From assembly GCA_021414105.1 (NCBI GenBank), contig JAIOPB010000038.1:1-64000 (forward strand): 64,000 bases of DNA. The letters run 5' to 3'. Below, one piece after another: positions 17,904 to 26,054 of this stretch. The translations under genes and the position numbers were made by a program. Within the stretch, counting starts at the first letter, position 1. The number at the start of each line of letters is the position of its first letter. Source of the DNA: Nitrosarchaeum sp. GTDB taxonomy: Archaea; Thermoproteota; Nitrososphaeria; Nitrososphaerales; Nitrosopumilaceae. The notes beneath the pieces were generated by a model. The model saw nothing but the letters and a program-made list of their open reading frames with translations, searched no databases and was not told the DNA's origin.

Positions 17904-18860
17904 ATGACGTTTAAAGAACAAATCAAAATACAAAACATGCCAATAAAGAGAATAGTCTCTTTTTTACCCAGTGCCACAGAATTGTTATATGAATTTGGAG
18001 CAGAAGACATGTTGTATGGAGTCACACATGAATGTAAATATCCTGAAAATGCAAAAACAAAACCGCATGTTATTAGTTCTATAATTAATTCAGGCGAATT
18101 ATCCAGCAAAGAAATAGATACAAAAATTTGTCAATTATTAAATGAAGGAAAAGAAATTTTTACGCTACATGAAAAAAATATTTTAGAAGCAAATCCAGAT
18201 CTCATAATATCTCAAGAAACATGTGATGCATGTGCAGCACATACCAACCATGTTAACAAGGCGATTCAAATTTTACAAAAAAAGCCAATAATCCATTCGA
18301 TGGATCCACATAATTTACAAGAAATAATAGAATCTGTAAGCAAAATTGGAGAAATTATTGGAAAAGAAAATGAAGCAAAAAAGATCACAGAATATCTACA
18401 ACAAAGAATAAAGCATATAAAAAAATGTACACCAAAGACAAAACTAAAAGTTCTTGCAATAGAATGGATTGAGCCATTTTTTACAGCAGGTCATTGGATA
18501 CCAGAAATGATCAAAGATGCAGGAGGTGAAAATATGATCAGTGTAATTGGAGAACATTCTAGAAAATTAAGTATTGCAGAGATCATAGAATCAGAACCAG
18601 ATATTATTATTATGATGCCATGTGGCTTTGATACATTTCGTACGATATCAGAATATGACAAGACATTAAAAGACAACAAATCATGGAATGTGTTGAAAGC
18701 TGTCAAGAACAAAAAGGTTTTTGCAGTAGACGCGAATTCTTATTTCAGCAAACCAAGCATTAGAACAATCACAGGATTAGAGATACTTGCAAAAATTATT
18801 CAGCCGGAGAGTTTTTTGAATCTAAACGTTCCAGAAAACTCATTTTTACAGATAAAATAA
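17904..18860 (+). CDS. BtuF-like substrate-binding-fold protein without signal peptide (corrinoid/iron binding)
   Basis: This protein of 318 residues has the periplasmic-binding-protein-II-like fold of BtuF/FepB: KRIVSFLPSATELLYEFG at the start, LEANPDLIISQETCDACA near 90-110 and SIAEIIESEPDIIIMMPCGFD near 220-240. No signal peptide or lipobox is seen, so it is probably cytoplasmic, as are other cobalamin-binding-like proteins of this kind. ATG at codon 12 (17937) is an alternative start directly before the conserved domain. No ABC permease is nearby. A role in corrinoid handling is inferred from family resemblance only. Confidence 0.75.
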   Translation: MTFKEQIKIQNMPIKRIVSFLPSATELLYEFGAEDMLYGVTHECKYPENAKTKPHVISSIINSGELSSKEIDTKICQLLNEGKEIFTLHEKNILEANPDLIISQETCDACAAHTNHVNKAIQILQKKPIIHSMDPHNLQEIIESVSKIGEIIGKENEAKKITEYLQQRIKHIKKCTPKTKLKVLAIEWIEPFFTAGHWIPEMIKDAGGENMISVIGEHSRKLSIAEIIESEPDIIIMMPCGFDTFRTISEYDKTLKDNKSWNVLKAVKNKKVFAVDANSYFSKPSIRTITGLEILAKIIQPESFLNLNVPENSFLQIK

Positions 18861-18864
18861 GGGA

Positions 18865-18960
18865 TTATTCTTCGGTATCGTCTAATTCATCATATTCGGC
18901 ATTTCGTCTACCAGGTCTAATTGGAATGTAAATAATTGACACTGATTTTATTGATTTCAC
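18865..18960 (-). CDS. Possible 31-residue small protein
   Basis: This GTG-initiated frame encodes a basic beta-like half (SVSIIYIPIRPGRRN) and a strongly acidic tail (EYDELDDTEE). Composition looks protein-like for the AT-rich background, but the length is small and there is no supporting motif. It sits downstream of the convergent BtuF-like gene. Confidence 0.3.
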   Translation of the reverse strand: MKSIKSVSIIYIPIRPGRRNAEYDELDDTEE

Positions 18961-19083
18961 TACAAGATAGATTCCAAGGTTTTAAAAATTTGCCCTTTTA
19001 GTGTATGTTTGATGCAATTTATCATTTAGATTAATCTCATTTATTTTCTCTAATCGTTATTCTAACCAATAATATTTGAACTA

Positions 19084-19560
19084 TCATCTAATCTTACATT
19101 CGATTTTAAGTGATTTTACTGTGGCATAGTATGTAAAAGCCAATAATGCAATTGCCCCAATCCTTATTGGAAGTTCAAAACTTGTCAAAAACGCAAGAGT
19201 GGTAGCACCTACAGAACCAAATGTAGAAACCACAGCAAAACCGACAGGACCGCAGCTACAAGCACCAGCAACAGATCCAATAAATGAACTAAAAACACTG
19301 CCACCCATCTTTCCTTTTGATTTTTTCAAAGTATTGATCCGGTAAACATTCATAGGAATTACCAAAGCAGACAATATAGAGAGAATTACAATTAACACAA
19401 ATCCAAATTCTGTCCCTTGTGAGATATGGCCAACAATGTAGGGATCTAAGAAAACATACTCTGAAAGAATTAACAAACCAATTAACATGGATGTGAAAAT
19501 AACAACTGACAAAACAATGTAGAAGTGATTTGAAAATACAAGTTTCAGAGTTTGTACCAT
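19084..19560 (-). CDS. Four-helix membrane protein with CSC motif, paired with DsbA-like protein
   Basis: This 158-residue protein has four hydrophobic helices at about 13-30, 50-70, 95-125 and 130-150. The third helix contains GACSCGPVGFAV, a CxC with adjacent Gly-Pro, and the last residues include a further Cys. It starts 1 bp after the end of the DsbA-like gene on the same strand, so the two are surely cotranscribed. A membrane partner that re-oxidises or reduces the DsbA protein (in the role of DsbB or DsbD) is an attractive inference, but the sequence is not an obvious member of either family. Confidence 0.6.
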   Translation of the reverse strand: MVQTLKLVFSNHFYIVLSVVIFTSMLIGLLILSEYVFLDPYIVGHISQGTEFGFVLIVILSILSALVIPMNVYRINTLKKSKGKMGGSVFSSFIGSVAGACSCGPVGFAVVSTFGSVGATTLAFLTSFELPIRIGAIALLAFTYYATVKSLKIECKIR

Positions 19561-19561
19561 A

Positions 19562-20224
19562 CTAAATCATTGAATCCAATACTTGTTTAAAAACAGAATA
19601 TGGTTGTGCACCAACAAGTTTTTGCTGTTGTCCGTCAGGACCTATAATAAAAAATGTAGGAGTGCCATTTGCGCCTAATTTTTTTGCTTCTGCAATATTA
19701 TATTGAACTCTTTTTGTATATTTTCCTGAATCAAGACAACTATCAAATAATTCCACATCAAGACCCAAACTAAACGCAAATGCTTTTAGTCGTTCAGAAT
19801 TTGCCCATCCATTATCTATTTGAGATTCTTGAGCAGTGTATAGTTGATTATGATATTCCCAATATTTTCCTTGATCTTCAGCACAGTAAGATGCTTGAGC
19901 TGCTTTTGGCGAATCCCTTCCCAAAAAAGCAAGATCCATAAAGACAAAATTAGCTTTTCCAGTATCGACATAATTTTGAAACACAGTAGATTTTGTATTA
20001 TGAAACCAATTATAGCACTGATGACATTGATAATCACCAAACTCCACTATTGTGATTTGGGCAGATGTGTTTCCTAATATTGGTGATCCCATTGTAGTAG
20101 AAATCATCCCATGAGTTCTTACATCAAGATTCTCAGTTTCAACAGAAGATGAAGAATAGACGACAATTACACTTATGATGACTATAGATACGATAATGCC
20201 AATTAAAATTCCTTTTTTATTCAC
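19562..20224 (-). CDS. Membrane-anchored DsbA-like thiol-disulfide oxidoreductase
   Basis: This protein of 220 residues has an N-terminal anchor (GILIGIIVSIVIISVIVVYS) and a thioredoxin-fold domain of the DSBA/DsbG-like type (DSBA thioredoxin domain, PF13462-like). The active site is FGDYQCHQCYNW near residue 70, and the cis-Pro loop is GANGTPTFFIIG near 190. Two further cysteines (SYCAED and DSCLDS) sit in the helical insertion. It should act outside the membrane on disulfides of exported proteins. It leads a two-gene unit with the four-helix protein. Confidence 0.85.
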   Translation of the reverse strand: MNKKGILIGIIVSIVIISVIVVYSSSSVETENLDVRTHGMISTTMGSPILGNTSAQITIVEFGDYQCHQCYNWFHNTKSTVFQNYVDTGKANFVFMDLAFLGRDSPKAAQASYCAEDQGKYWEYHNQLYTAQESQIDNGWANSERLKAFAFSLGLDVELFDSCLDSGKYTKRVQYNIAEAKKLGANGTPTFFIIGPDGQQQKLVGAQPYSVFKQVLDSMI

Positions 20225-20255
20225 AAGTCAAGTCTTGAAAAATTGTTTAAAAAAC

Positions 20256-20453
20256 TTATTCCAAATTATGAGATGACTTTCTCTTAAAGAGATTTACAAA
20301 TTTGGAAATAGCAGTGTCAATTGGACATGTTTCACATAATACATTAGAGGAATGTTTGATTAGGTGCTTTTCAAATGTTTTTCTAGAATCAAATATCAGA
20401 TCACATCGTGTGCAGTAAACTTTTGAAATATTATTTTTAGATAATTTTACCAC
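20256..20453 (-). CDS. Small C2H2 zinc-finger protein
   Basis: This 65-residue protein has one C2H2 finger, YCTRCDLIFDSRKTFEKH followed by LIKH (CxxC-x12-H-x4-H), and an additional CETC pair after it. The C-terminus is basic. It lies 31 bp upstream of the DsbA-like gene on the same strand. DNA or protein binding is likely. Confidence 0.75.
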   Translation of the reverse strand: MVKLSKNNISKVYCTRCDLIFDSRKTFEKHLIKHSSNVLCETCPIDTAISKFVNLFKRKSSHNLE

Positions 20454-20603
20454 TAGTGTTTTTTATAGTTAGAACTTATAAAGATCTTGTTGAAAATCAT
20501 GTCTAAAAAAAGTTCAGATGTGATTCTAAATTATTAGTTTTGACTAGATGCACAATATCTTAGAAATTAAAACAAATACATGTTATAGAGGGTAAGCAAA
20601 GAA

Positions 20604-20990
20604 TTACAGATAGTGTATCTTCATGTGGTTTTGAAGTTCTATTTCATAGCTAGTAACAAATCCACAATGAGTACATGAAAACAACTCAGATGGGGGAGAA
20701 GGATCTCGTTCAATAGTTTTTCCTGAAATAGATTTAATCGATATGATATCATTGCTAGAAATCACAGCAAAATTTCGTCCCTCACCAATTGAATCTAGGA
20801 ATTCTTTGATTGCAGTTATCACCACGTTTTTGTCAATTTTTTCATCATTTAATGAAGACAACATAAACTCATGAATCTTCAAAGTAGGGATTGCGGCAAC
20901 TTGATCTGACACATACACGACTAATTCGCTCTTTATAGATGCCACATCTCTACAATCAATTGTAAGCATGAAGTTTGGTGAAAGAATCAA
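20604..20990 (-). CDS. Protein with C-terminal C2H2 zinc finger
   Basis: This 128-residue protein has an N-terminal alpha/beta part of about 95 residues with no recognised family and a C-terminal finger, FSCTHCGFVTSYEIELQNH followed by MKIH (CxxC-x12-H-x3-H). ATG at codon 8 (20969) is an alternative start. Divergent from the next gene across a 62-bp spacer that holds a 12-bp inverted repeat, an arrangement seen for autoregulated transcription factors. Confidence 0.7.
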   Translation of the reverse strand: MILSPNFMLTIDCRDVASIKSELVVYVSDQVAAIPTLKIHEFMLSSLNDEKIDKNVVITAIKEFLDSIGEGRNFAVISSNDIISIKSISGKTIERDPSPPSELFSCTHCGFVTSYEIELQNHMKIHYL

Positions 20991-21013
20991 TATTTTAGTT
21001 TAACAAATATTTG

Positions 21014-21046
21014 AAAATGATTATTATGGTTTGAAATAATCATTTT
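21014..21046. promoter_or_regulatory. Perfect 12-bp inverted repeat between divergent genes
   Basis: AAAATGATTATT (21014-21025) and AATAATCATTTT (21035-21046) are exact reverse complements separated by 9 bp. The repeat ends 6 bp before the ATG at 21053 and begins 24 bp from the divergent zinc-finger gene start. It could be an operator for that zinc-finger protein or a start-codon-proximal mRNA hairpin. Confidence 0.45.
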
Positions 21047-21052
21047 TCACAG

Positions 21053-21439
21053 ATGAGAGATTCAGAGACATTTGGGGTGGAAAAAGGATACGGTGAAGAA
21101 GTAGTTACATGGCTAAATCAACAATCCAAAGAGCAAGGATCTAAATTCGAAGCAAGATTGTATGGATATACAGTAACTACAAAAAATTTTGGAGACTTTG
21201 AAATGTTCTCATGGATTGGAGATGTACAGATTGCAAGAAAAATGATCAATAAAGCAAGTAAAAGATTCAAGATTAAAGTAATAGAAGGAGGATACAAACC
21301 AAAAGAAAAGGTGTTCCGAATGAAAAAATTTGATTATGCAAAGATCAGAAAAGATGAAAAAACAATAGGGCAAGTAGAATTTGAGGCATCGAGATTTGGC
21401 AATGGGCAATGGGAGATAAAAAATGAAGAGCGTCATTAA
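21053..21439 (+). CDS. Conserved protein of unknown function
   Basis: This is a 128-residue soluble, basic alpha/beta protein (conserved-looking segments GYGEEVVTWLNQQ, ARLYGYTVTTKNFGDFEM and KVIEGGYKPKEKVFRMKKF). I recognise no domain. It stands divergent from a C2H2 zinc-finger gene, with an inverted repeat directly before its start, and 27 bp ahead of the beta-hydroxyacid dehydrogenase gene, so it could lead that transcription unit. Confidence 0.6.
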   Translation: MRDSETFGVEKGYGEEVVTWLNQQSKEQGSKFEARLYGYTVTTKNFGDFEMFSWIGDVQIARKMINKASKRFKIKVIEGGYKPKEKVFRMKKFDYAKIRKDEKTIGQVEFEASRFGNGQWEIKNEERH

Positions 21440-21466
21440 AAAATACAGCGTCAGGAGAAAAGAAAG

Positions 21467-22351
21467 ATGACAAAAATTGGAATTATCGGAACAGGAATGC
21501 TTGGAAACGCAGTGGGTTTGCATTTGTTGGAATCAGGTTTTGATTTAACAGTATACAATAGAACAAAAGAAAAAACAAATGAATTAAAAAATAATGGTGC
21601 AAAAGTTGCAGATTCTCCAAAAAGCGTAGCTGAAAATTCAGAATTAATAATCATAGTTGTAAAAGATGCAGATGTCGTAAAAGAAGTATCATTTGGGAAA
21701 AATGGAATCATTAACGGACAGCATGAAGGACTTACAGTTGCAGACATGAGCACCATAAACCCAGTAGAGTCAAAAAAGATTTCAAAAAAATTTTTAGAAC
21801 ATAAAATAATTAAATTAGACATACCAGTTATGGGGGGACCAAATGTGGCAAGTACTGGCGAATTAGTATTGATGGTATCGGGGGATAAAAAGACATTCGA
21901 TAGGTTTAGAAATGTTTTTGAAAAAATAGCAAACAAAATATTTTTTTTAGGAGAAGATGGAACAGCTCATCTAGTCAAACTTGCAATGAATCTTCAAATA
22001 ACAATGCTTGCACTTGCTCTATCTGAGGGAATCACATTGGTAAGAAGTGCAAATGTAGACCCAAAAATATTTCTAGATATTTTGAATTCAACTTATTTTA
22101 AAACTGGAATGAGTGAAAATAAAGCATACAAAATGATACAAGAGGAATTTGACGCAACGTTTACCCTTGCAAATTTGAAAAAAGACATCAGCACTATTAC
22201 AGATACTGCAAAATCATTTGGGATCAAACTACCAATGATAAAAAAAGCTGAAGATGTATACAGGGAGGCAGTGAAAAAAGGATTTGGAGATATGGATTAT
22301 ACAGGAATTTTAGCATACGTCAAAAAAAACAATTCTTGGCATAACAAATAA
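21467..22351 (+). CDS. Beta-hydroxyacid dehydrogenase family oxidoreductase (3-hydroxyisobutyrate dehydrogenase-like)
   Basis: This NAD(P)-dependent dehydrogenase has 294 residues. The N-terminal Rossmann motif is IGIIGTGMLGNAVGLHLLES, followed by VYNRTKEKTNEL at the cofactor 2'-phosphate position, where Arg suggests NADP. The substrate-binding DIPVMGGPNVASTGELVLM matches the family, and the catalytic Lys lies in LVKLAMNLQ. The good Shine-Dalgarno AGGAGA precedes the ATG. Close relatives act on 3-hydroxyisobutyrate, tartronate semialdehyde, succinic semialdehyde or glyoxylate; which one applies is not visible. Confidence 0.88.
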   Translation: MTKIGIIGTGMLGNAVGLHLLESGFDLTVYNRTKEKTNELKNNGAKVADSPKSVAENSELIIIVVKDADVVKEVSFGKNGIINGQHEGLTVADMSTINPVESKKISKKFLEHKIIKLDIPVMGGPNVASTGELVLMVSGDKKTFDRFRNVFEKIANKIFFLGEDGTAHLVKLAMNLQITMLALALSEGITLVRSANVDPKIFLDILNSTYFKTGMSENKAYKMIQEEFDATFTLANLKKDISTITDTAKSFGIKLPMIKKAEDVYREAVKKGFGDMDYTGILAYVKKNNSWHNK

Positions 22352-22407
22352 AAAATATGACTGAATTTTACCAAAAATTCTATAAGACACACCAATAAAA
22401 TCACCAT

Positions 22408-23169
22408 ATGCGATTAAAGGACAAAGTTGCAATAGTTACTGGGGCATCAAGTGATATTGGCAAAGGTGTTGCAAAGAGATTTGCAGAAGAAGGAGCCAAA
22501 GTAATTCTTATTGCAAGAAATCTGCAGGGATTAGAAAAAGCCAGAAAAGAGATAGGAAATGAAAAATCTACGGCATCAATGGTGTGTGATTTAACTAATG
22601 AATCACAAGTAATGCAAACAGTTAGTCAAGTTATGGACACATATGGAAAAATTGATATTTTAGTGAATAATGCAGGTGCAATCAATGATCCGATTCATTT
22701 TCATGAAATGGCAGATTCTGAAATTAAAAAATTAATCGATGTTAATTTGTTCGGAGTTTTTCACATGACAAAAGCTGTGTTAAACAAAATGTCAGATGTT
22801 AAAAAAGGAGTCATCATAAACATTGGTTCAATCTCAAGTGAAAGAGCCATACCAAGAGTTCATTTGGCAGCATACTCGGCAACAAAAGCAGCAATAACAA
22901 TGTTCACAAAATCAATCGCAGTAGAATATGCAAGAAGAAACATTAGATGTAATTGTGTAAATCCAGGAATTATCAATTCAGGCATGATAAAGCCATATCT
23001 TGATGATCCACAAGCAAGAAAAGTTCTAGAAGAAAGATTACCACTAGCAAGAATCGGTGAACCAGTAGATGTTGCAAATGCAGCATTATTCTTAGCATCA
23101 GACGAGGCAAATTGGATTACAGGTATTGTCCTCAACGTAGATGGTGGAAAAACAGCTTCAGAAGGATAA
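22408..23169 (+). CDS. Short-chain dehydrogenase/reductase (FabG-like)
   Basis: This classical SDR of 253 residues has the cofactor motif [10 protein letters not shown] (residues 11-20), NNAGAIND near 85, active-site Ser in [10 protein letters not shown] and YSATKAA carrying the catalytic Tyr and Lys. The C-terminal [20 protein letters not shown] and GIVLNVDGG are typical of FabG-type enzymes. Thaumarchaeota lack bacterial fatty-acid synthesis, so the substrate is more likely a 3-hydroxyacyl-CoA, sugar or other alcohol. It ends overlapping the DUF99 gene by 12 bp. Confidence 0.88.
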   Translation: MRLKDKVAIVTGASSDIGKGVAKRFAEEGAKVILIARNLQGLEKARKEIGNEKSTASMVCDLTNESQVMQTVSQVMDTYGKIDILVNNAGAINDPIHFHEMADSEIKKLIDVNLFGVFHMTKAVLNKMSDVKKGVIINIGSISSERAIPRVHLAAYSATKAAITMFTKSIAVEYARRNIRCNCVNPGIINSGMIKPYLDDPQARKVLEERLPLARIGEPVDVANAALFLASDEANWITGIVLNVDGGKTASEG

Positions 23170-23739
23170 TCCTTTTTGAAGTAGTGAATTAGCAAGTAAT
23201 TGAGATACTCTAAGAGGTTCAGGAACAGAGCCTTGTAATGTTAATTCGTTTAGGAGTTGTTTAACTTCATAAATTGTACAGCCCTCATATCGTACAAAAA
23301 GATCATAAGATGTATGTAAAGTAATTCTTTCTCTTTTTCCTAATTTTTTATATTCGTTAATTTTAGATTCAAAAGATTTTGGGAAGTGATGTTTTATTGC
23401 ATCTTCAATTCCATCAGATTCATTGTATGTAATTCCAATAATTGGAATTTGTAAAGAATCATGTAGTTTTTTGACATCAACAATATTATACATTGAAATA
23501 ATTAACCCAGAAAGGATTAGATAACTAATATCAGATCGGCATAGTTCTTCATACATGTGTAATATTTGATCAGTAGTATCATTGCCTTCTAAAGTAGCAC
23601 TTCCAAAAATAAATCCATCAATTACAAAATCCCTTCTCATTATTAATCCAGATAGAATGGATCTTGTTGAATTTTGTCTAAAGCTTTCAGCAATGGCAAG
23701 ACCACGTAAACCCTTTTTTTCAAGATGAAGTGATCTCAT
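23158..23739 (-). CDS. DUF99-family protein (endonuclease V-like fold)
   Basis: This 193-residue protein belongs to archaeal DUF99 (PF01949), which shares the RNase H-like fold of endonuclease V. Family segments include LRGLAIAESF, DFVIDGFIFGSATLEGND near residue 38-55 and YLILSGLIISMYNIVD near 75-90. The biochemical role is unproven. The downstream end overlaps the SDR gene, and the 5' end is overlapped by a 41-codon membrane peptide gene. Confidence 0.85.
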   Translation of the reverse strand: MRSLHLEKKGLRGLAIAESFRQNSTRSILSGLIMRRDFVIDGFIFGSATLEGNDTTDQILHMYEELCRSDISYLILSGLIISMYNIVDVKKLHDSLQIPIIGITYNESDGIEDAIKHHFPKSFESKINEYKKLGKRERITLHTSYDLFVRYEGCTIYEVKQLLNELTLQGSVPEPLRVSQLLANSLLQKGLSF

Positions 23740-23845
23740 TTTTTCTTCTCCTATTGTAAGACGTATAGCTAAAAGCAGTAAGCCCCATAATTATTACAGT
23801 GATTACAGACCAGAATACAAAAGAAACAACATCAGACTCTGCCAT
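23720..23845 (-). CDS. 41-residue single-pass membrane microprotein
   Basis: This ATG frame of 41 codons encodes a peptide with a hydrophobic helix (VVSFVFWSVITVIIMGLTAF) and a basic C-terminus (YNRRRKNE), consistent with a small inner-membrane protein with the tail inside. It overlaps the DUF99 start by 20 bp, so translation of the two would be coupled. No family recognised. Confidence 0.5.
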   Translation of the reverse strand: MAESDVVSFVFWSVITVIIMGLTAFSYTSYNRRRKNEITSS

Positions 23846-23960
23846 TAAACAAACACCGATTGATTAAACATCTAAAGTTTTGGTTCAAAAAAACAAGATA
23901 ATAAAATAAACTTTGAGTTATTTCTGAAACATCTAAATAGATTTGATACCGATAACTTTC

Positions 23961-24170
23961 ATGCCTGAATTAATATGTCCAGATTGTGGAAAGCGTTTAT
24001 TTCATGAAAATGAAGATACGTTAAAGATAGAACAAACAGTACATGGAAAATTCTGTAGGAAAAAAATGGGCGAAACACAGAGCTTTATGCACAGAGATCT
24101 AGCACATATGAGTACATTTGATTCGGAAAGAGAAAATGACACATCGGGTACACCAGTTTTAAAAAAATAA
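23961..24170 (+). CDS. Small zinc-binding protein
   Basis: This 69-residue protein begins MPELICPDCGKRLFHEN, with a CxxC knuckle and a later Cys/His set (VHGKFC and FMHRDLAH) that could complete the site. An upstream in-frame TTG (23943) would add six residues, but the ATG directly before the conserved-looking PELICPDCG is more likely. It lies 66 bp upstream of the geranylgeranyl reductase gene. Confidence 0.6.
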   Translation: MPELICPDCGKRLFHENEDTLKIEQTVHGKFCRKKMGETQSFMHRDLAHMSTFDSERENDTSGTPVLKK

Positions 24171-24236
24171 TCCATAGGTAAATCAGGACGTAAAACTACC
24201 TCAAAATTATATTCTAGGATCAACAAAGCAAAGAAG

Positions 24237-25463
24237 TTGACAAGAGAGTATCATTATGATCTAGTAATAGTAGGAGGTGGCCCAGCAGGTTCGTCAGTAG
24301 CATACGAAGCATCAAAAAATGGAATTAAGGTTGCGCTTTTAGAGAAAGAAGAAACAATTGCGCAGTCAGTTAGAACCAGTGGAGTTACATGGATACAAAA
24401 CATAAAAGAATTTGGTATTCCAGATGACTGTTATAATCCGATTAAAAATTACTCATTTTGTTCACCAAATAATGAAGTTACAATAAGAGATACAATTCCA
24501 CAAGCTGCAGTTTTAGATGTAAGAAAAACATATCGATGGTTAGCAGAGCAAGCAAAAAATGAAGGTGCAGAGATTTTTCTCAAAACCAACATCAATAATG
24601 TGATAAAAAACAAAGACGGGGATGTTATCGGAGTAAGTGGAACAAGCAAGGAAGGAGAGGTGATATTCCATTCCAAAGTTATCGTTGATGCAAGTGGATT
24701 TTCTTCAACAGTTTCTAGAGCTATGGGGTTTGTAACACAATGGGAAAGATTTGGAGCAGGTGCAGAATACGAGGTAAAAGCTGAAAATGTAGATCAAGAA
24801 ACATGGTGGCTCATGGTGGGTCAGAAATATTCTCCAGCAGGATATGCATGGATTTTTCCTGTAGGAAAAAATATCGTAAGAATAGGAGTTGGAGTTGGAA
24901 AACCAGAATCACAAGTAGATCCTACAGAGCGATTAAAAGAATTGATGGATTCAAAAATTGGTCCAATTAGTAAATTAGGAAAAATTACACCTATCGAATT
25001 TCATTATGGATTAATTCCAAACGATGGATTATCAAGAAAAACGGTATACAATAATTTGATTTTGGTAGGAGATTCAGCAGGTCAAGCTAATCCATTAGTA
25101 TTAGAAGGAATAAGATATGCAATAAAATTTGGAAGAGTTGCAGGAAAAATAGCATCAAATGCAATAAAGTCAGGAAAAACAGATGAGACTGCACTGTATC
25201 CATATGAGGAAAAGTGGAAAAAAGACATTCAAGCAAAAATCAAATCTGCAGGAAAAGTCCAAGATAGATGGATTGGATTATCAGATGAAGAATGGGATAA
25301 TGAATTAGACATAATCAAGGAATTAAAACCTGAGGAATTTTTAGATTTTATTAAAGCAGATTTTGGATTAGCAAGTATGATAAAATTGGCAACACATCAT
25401 CCAAAATTAGCAGTTAGACAGTTATTCAACTTGGTAAAAAGTAAAAACAAGATTGAGAAATAA
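24237..25463 (+). CDS. Geranylgeranyl reductase-family FAD enzyme
   Basis: This flavoprotein of 408 residues saturates isoprenoid double bonds, classically in digeranylgeranylglycerophospholipids of archaeal membranes. It has the FAD motif VIVGGGPAGSSVAYEASKNG (residues 10-29), an ARxxGxx-like SGFSSTVSRAMG block near 155 and the LVGDSAGQANPLVLEGIRYA segment near 275-295. Thaumarchaeota carry several paralogues. Some may act on other chains, including menaquinone side chains, which are saturated in these organisms. TTG start, preceded by no clear Shine-Dalgarno. Confidence 0.88.
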   Translation: MTREYHYDLVIVGGGPAGSSVAYEASKNGIKVALLEKEETIAQSVRTSGVTWIQNIKEFGIPDDCYNPIKNYSFCSPNNEVTIRDTIPQAAVLDVRKTYRWLAEQAKNEGAEIFLKTNINNVIKNKDGDVIGVSGTSKEGEVIFHSKVIVDASGFSSTVSRAMGFVTQWERFGAGAEYEVKAENVDQETWWLMVGQKYSPAGYAWIFPVGKNIVRIGVGVGKPESQVDPTERLKELMDSKIGPISKLGKITPIEFHYGLIPNDGLSRKTVYNNLILVGDSAGQANPLVLEGIRYAIKFGRVAGKIASNAIKSGKTDETALYPYEEKWKKDIQAKIKSAGKVQDRWIGLSDEEWDNELDIIKELKPEEFLDFIKADFGLASMIKLATHHPKLAVRQLFNLVKSKNKIEK

Positions 25464-25490
25464 GAAAATAGACATAGATTTGGAACATTG

Positions 25491-25500
25491 TTTATAATAA
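25491..25500 (+). promoter_or_regulatory. TATA box of the RNase P RNA gene
   Basis: TTTATAATAA lies about 45-50 bp upstream of the first helix of the RNase P RNA. The distance predicts a transcript start near 25520-25527, so the primary transcript would carry a short 5' leader. Confidence 0.45.
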
Positions 25501-25542
25501 GCCAGAAAGACAATCTTCAAATTAAATCAAAAATACAACTAA

Positions 25543-25830
25543 CATGTGTGAGCTGGAGCACGATACACTGCTACGGCAGAGGAAACTCCTCCCTCCATAC
25601 AGGAAATGTGATCCGGAGATGGATAATCAGAGATGATTGGCAACGGAACAGAAAATAATCCAACCTGGCGCACAATGATGGCAAAACCTGAGATTTCCAG
25701 AGAAGGAATGAAAAAGACGCCCCACATGGAGCAAAGCCAAACAGAACTATAGGATCCTGTACCAAGTTCAGGTAGGCTGCAAAGCGTAATATCGTGAAAA
25801 CAGAAGGAGGGTTACTCCCAGCACACACGT
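25543..25830 (+). ncRNA. rnpB: RNase P RNA
   Basis: This is the catalytic RNA of RNase P, which removes 5' leaders of pre-tRNAs. The conserved region CR-I reads GAGGAAACTCCTCCCTCC near 25576-25593, matching the universal GAGGAAAgTCC block, and CR-V reads ACAGAAGGAGGGTTACTCCC near 25800; together they form helix P4. Terminal helix P1 is formed by TGTGTG-A-GCTGG at the 5' end and CCAGCACACA at the 3' end. GGAACAGAAAATAA near 25639 corresponds to CR-II and GGAGCAAAGCCAAACAG near 25727 to CR-IV. The segment is clearly richer in GC than its flanks and carries no plausible gene. A T-run at 25833-25839 is the likely terminator. Confidence 0.92.
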
Positions 25831-25840
25831 ATATTTTTTA
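25831..25840 (+). terminator. T-rich terminator after rnpB
   Basis: ATATTTTTTA directly follows the 3' strand of the P1 helix. Archaeal RNA polymerase terminates on short U-runs, so this is the natural end of the RNase P transcript. Confidence 0.5.
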
Positions 25841-26018
25841 AAATAATTCTGAATATGCTCGATGTTTAAATTTTTTTCCTCGTTTGTTATTCCACGTGGT
25901 AGTTCAAGTGGTTTTGTTACCAAGTACTGATTTAGATTTTGTTGTGATAACTATGCAGAACTAGGCAGTTTTTGATTTTTAGTCAATTCTCATTCAAATC
26001 AAAGTCAAATTAATTCAG

Positions 26019-26047
26019 ATGTACATAGAAAAGAGAAATGTACATAG
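26019..26047. promoter_or_regulatory. Tandem ATGTACATAG sites before an HTH gene
   Basis: ATGTACATAG occurs twice (26019-26028 and 26038-26047), with the repeat starts 19 bp apart, about two helical turns. Each copy includes the palindrome ATGTACAT. The second ends 7 bp before the ATG of the helix-turn-helix protein, which makes an autoregulatory operator likely. Confidence 0.45.
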
Positions 26048-26054
26048 TTAGATT

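Noticed and set aside
25539-25828. Two open frames of 62 and 85 codons on the minus strand
   Set aside because: They lie entirely within the RNase P RNA, whose conserved blocks and P1/P4 helices explain the sequence; translations show no known domain.
25865-25935. 22-codon ATG frame and CCACGTGG palindrome downstream of rnpB
   Set aside because: Too short, no Shine-Dalgarno, no motif; the palindrome is 8 bp and has no gene start nearby.
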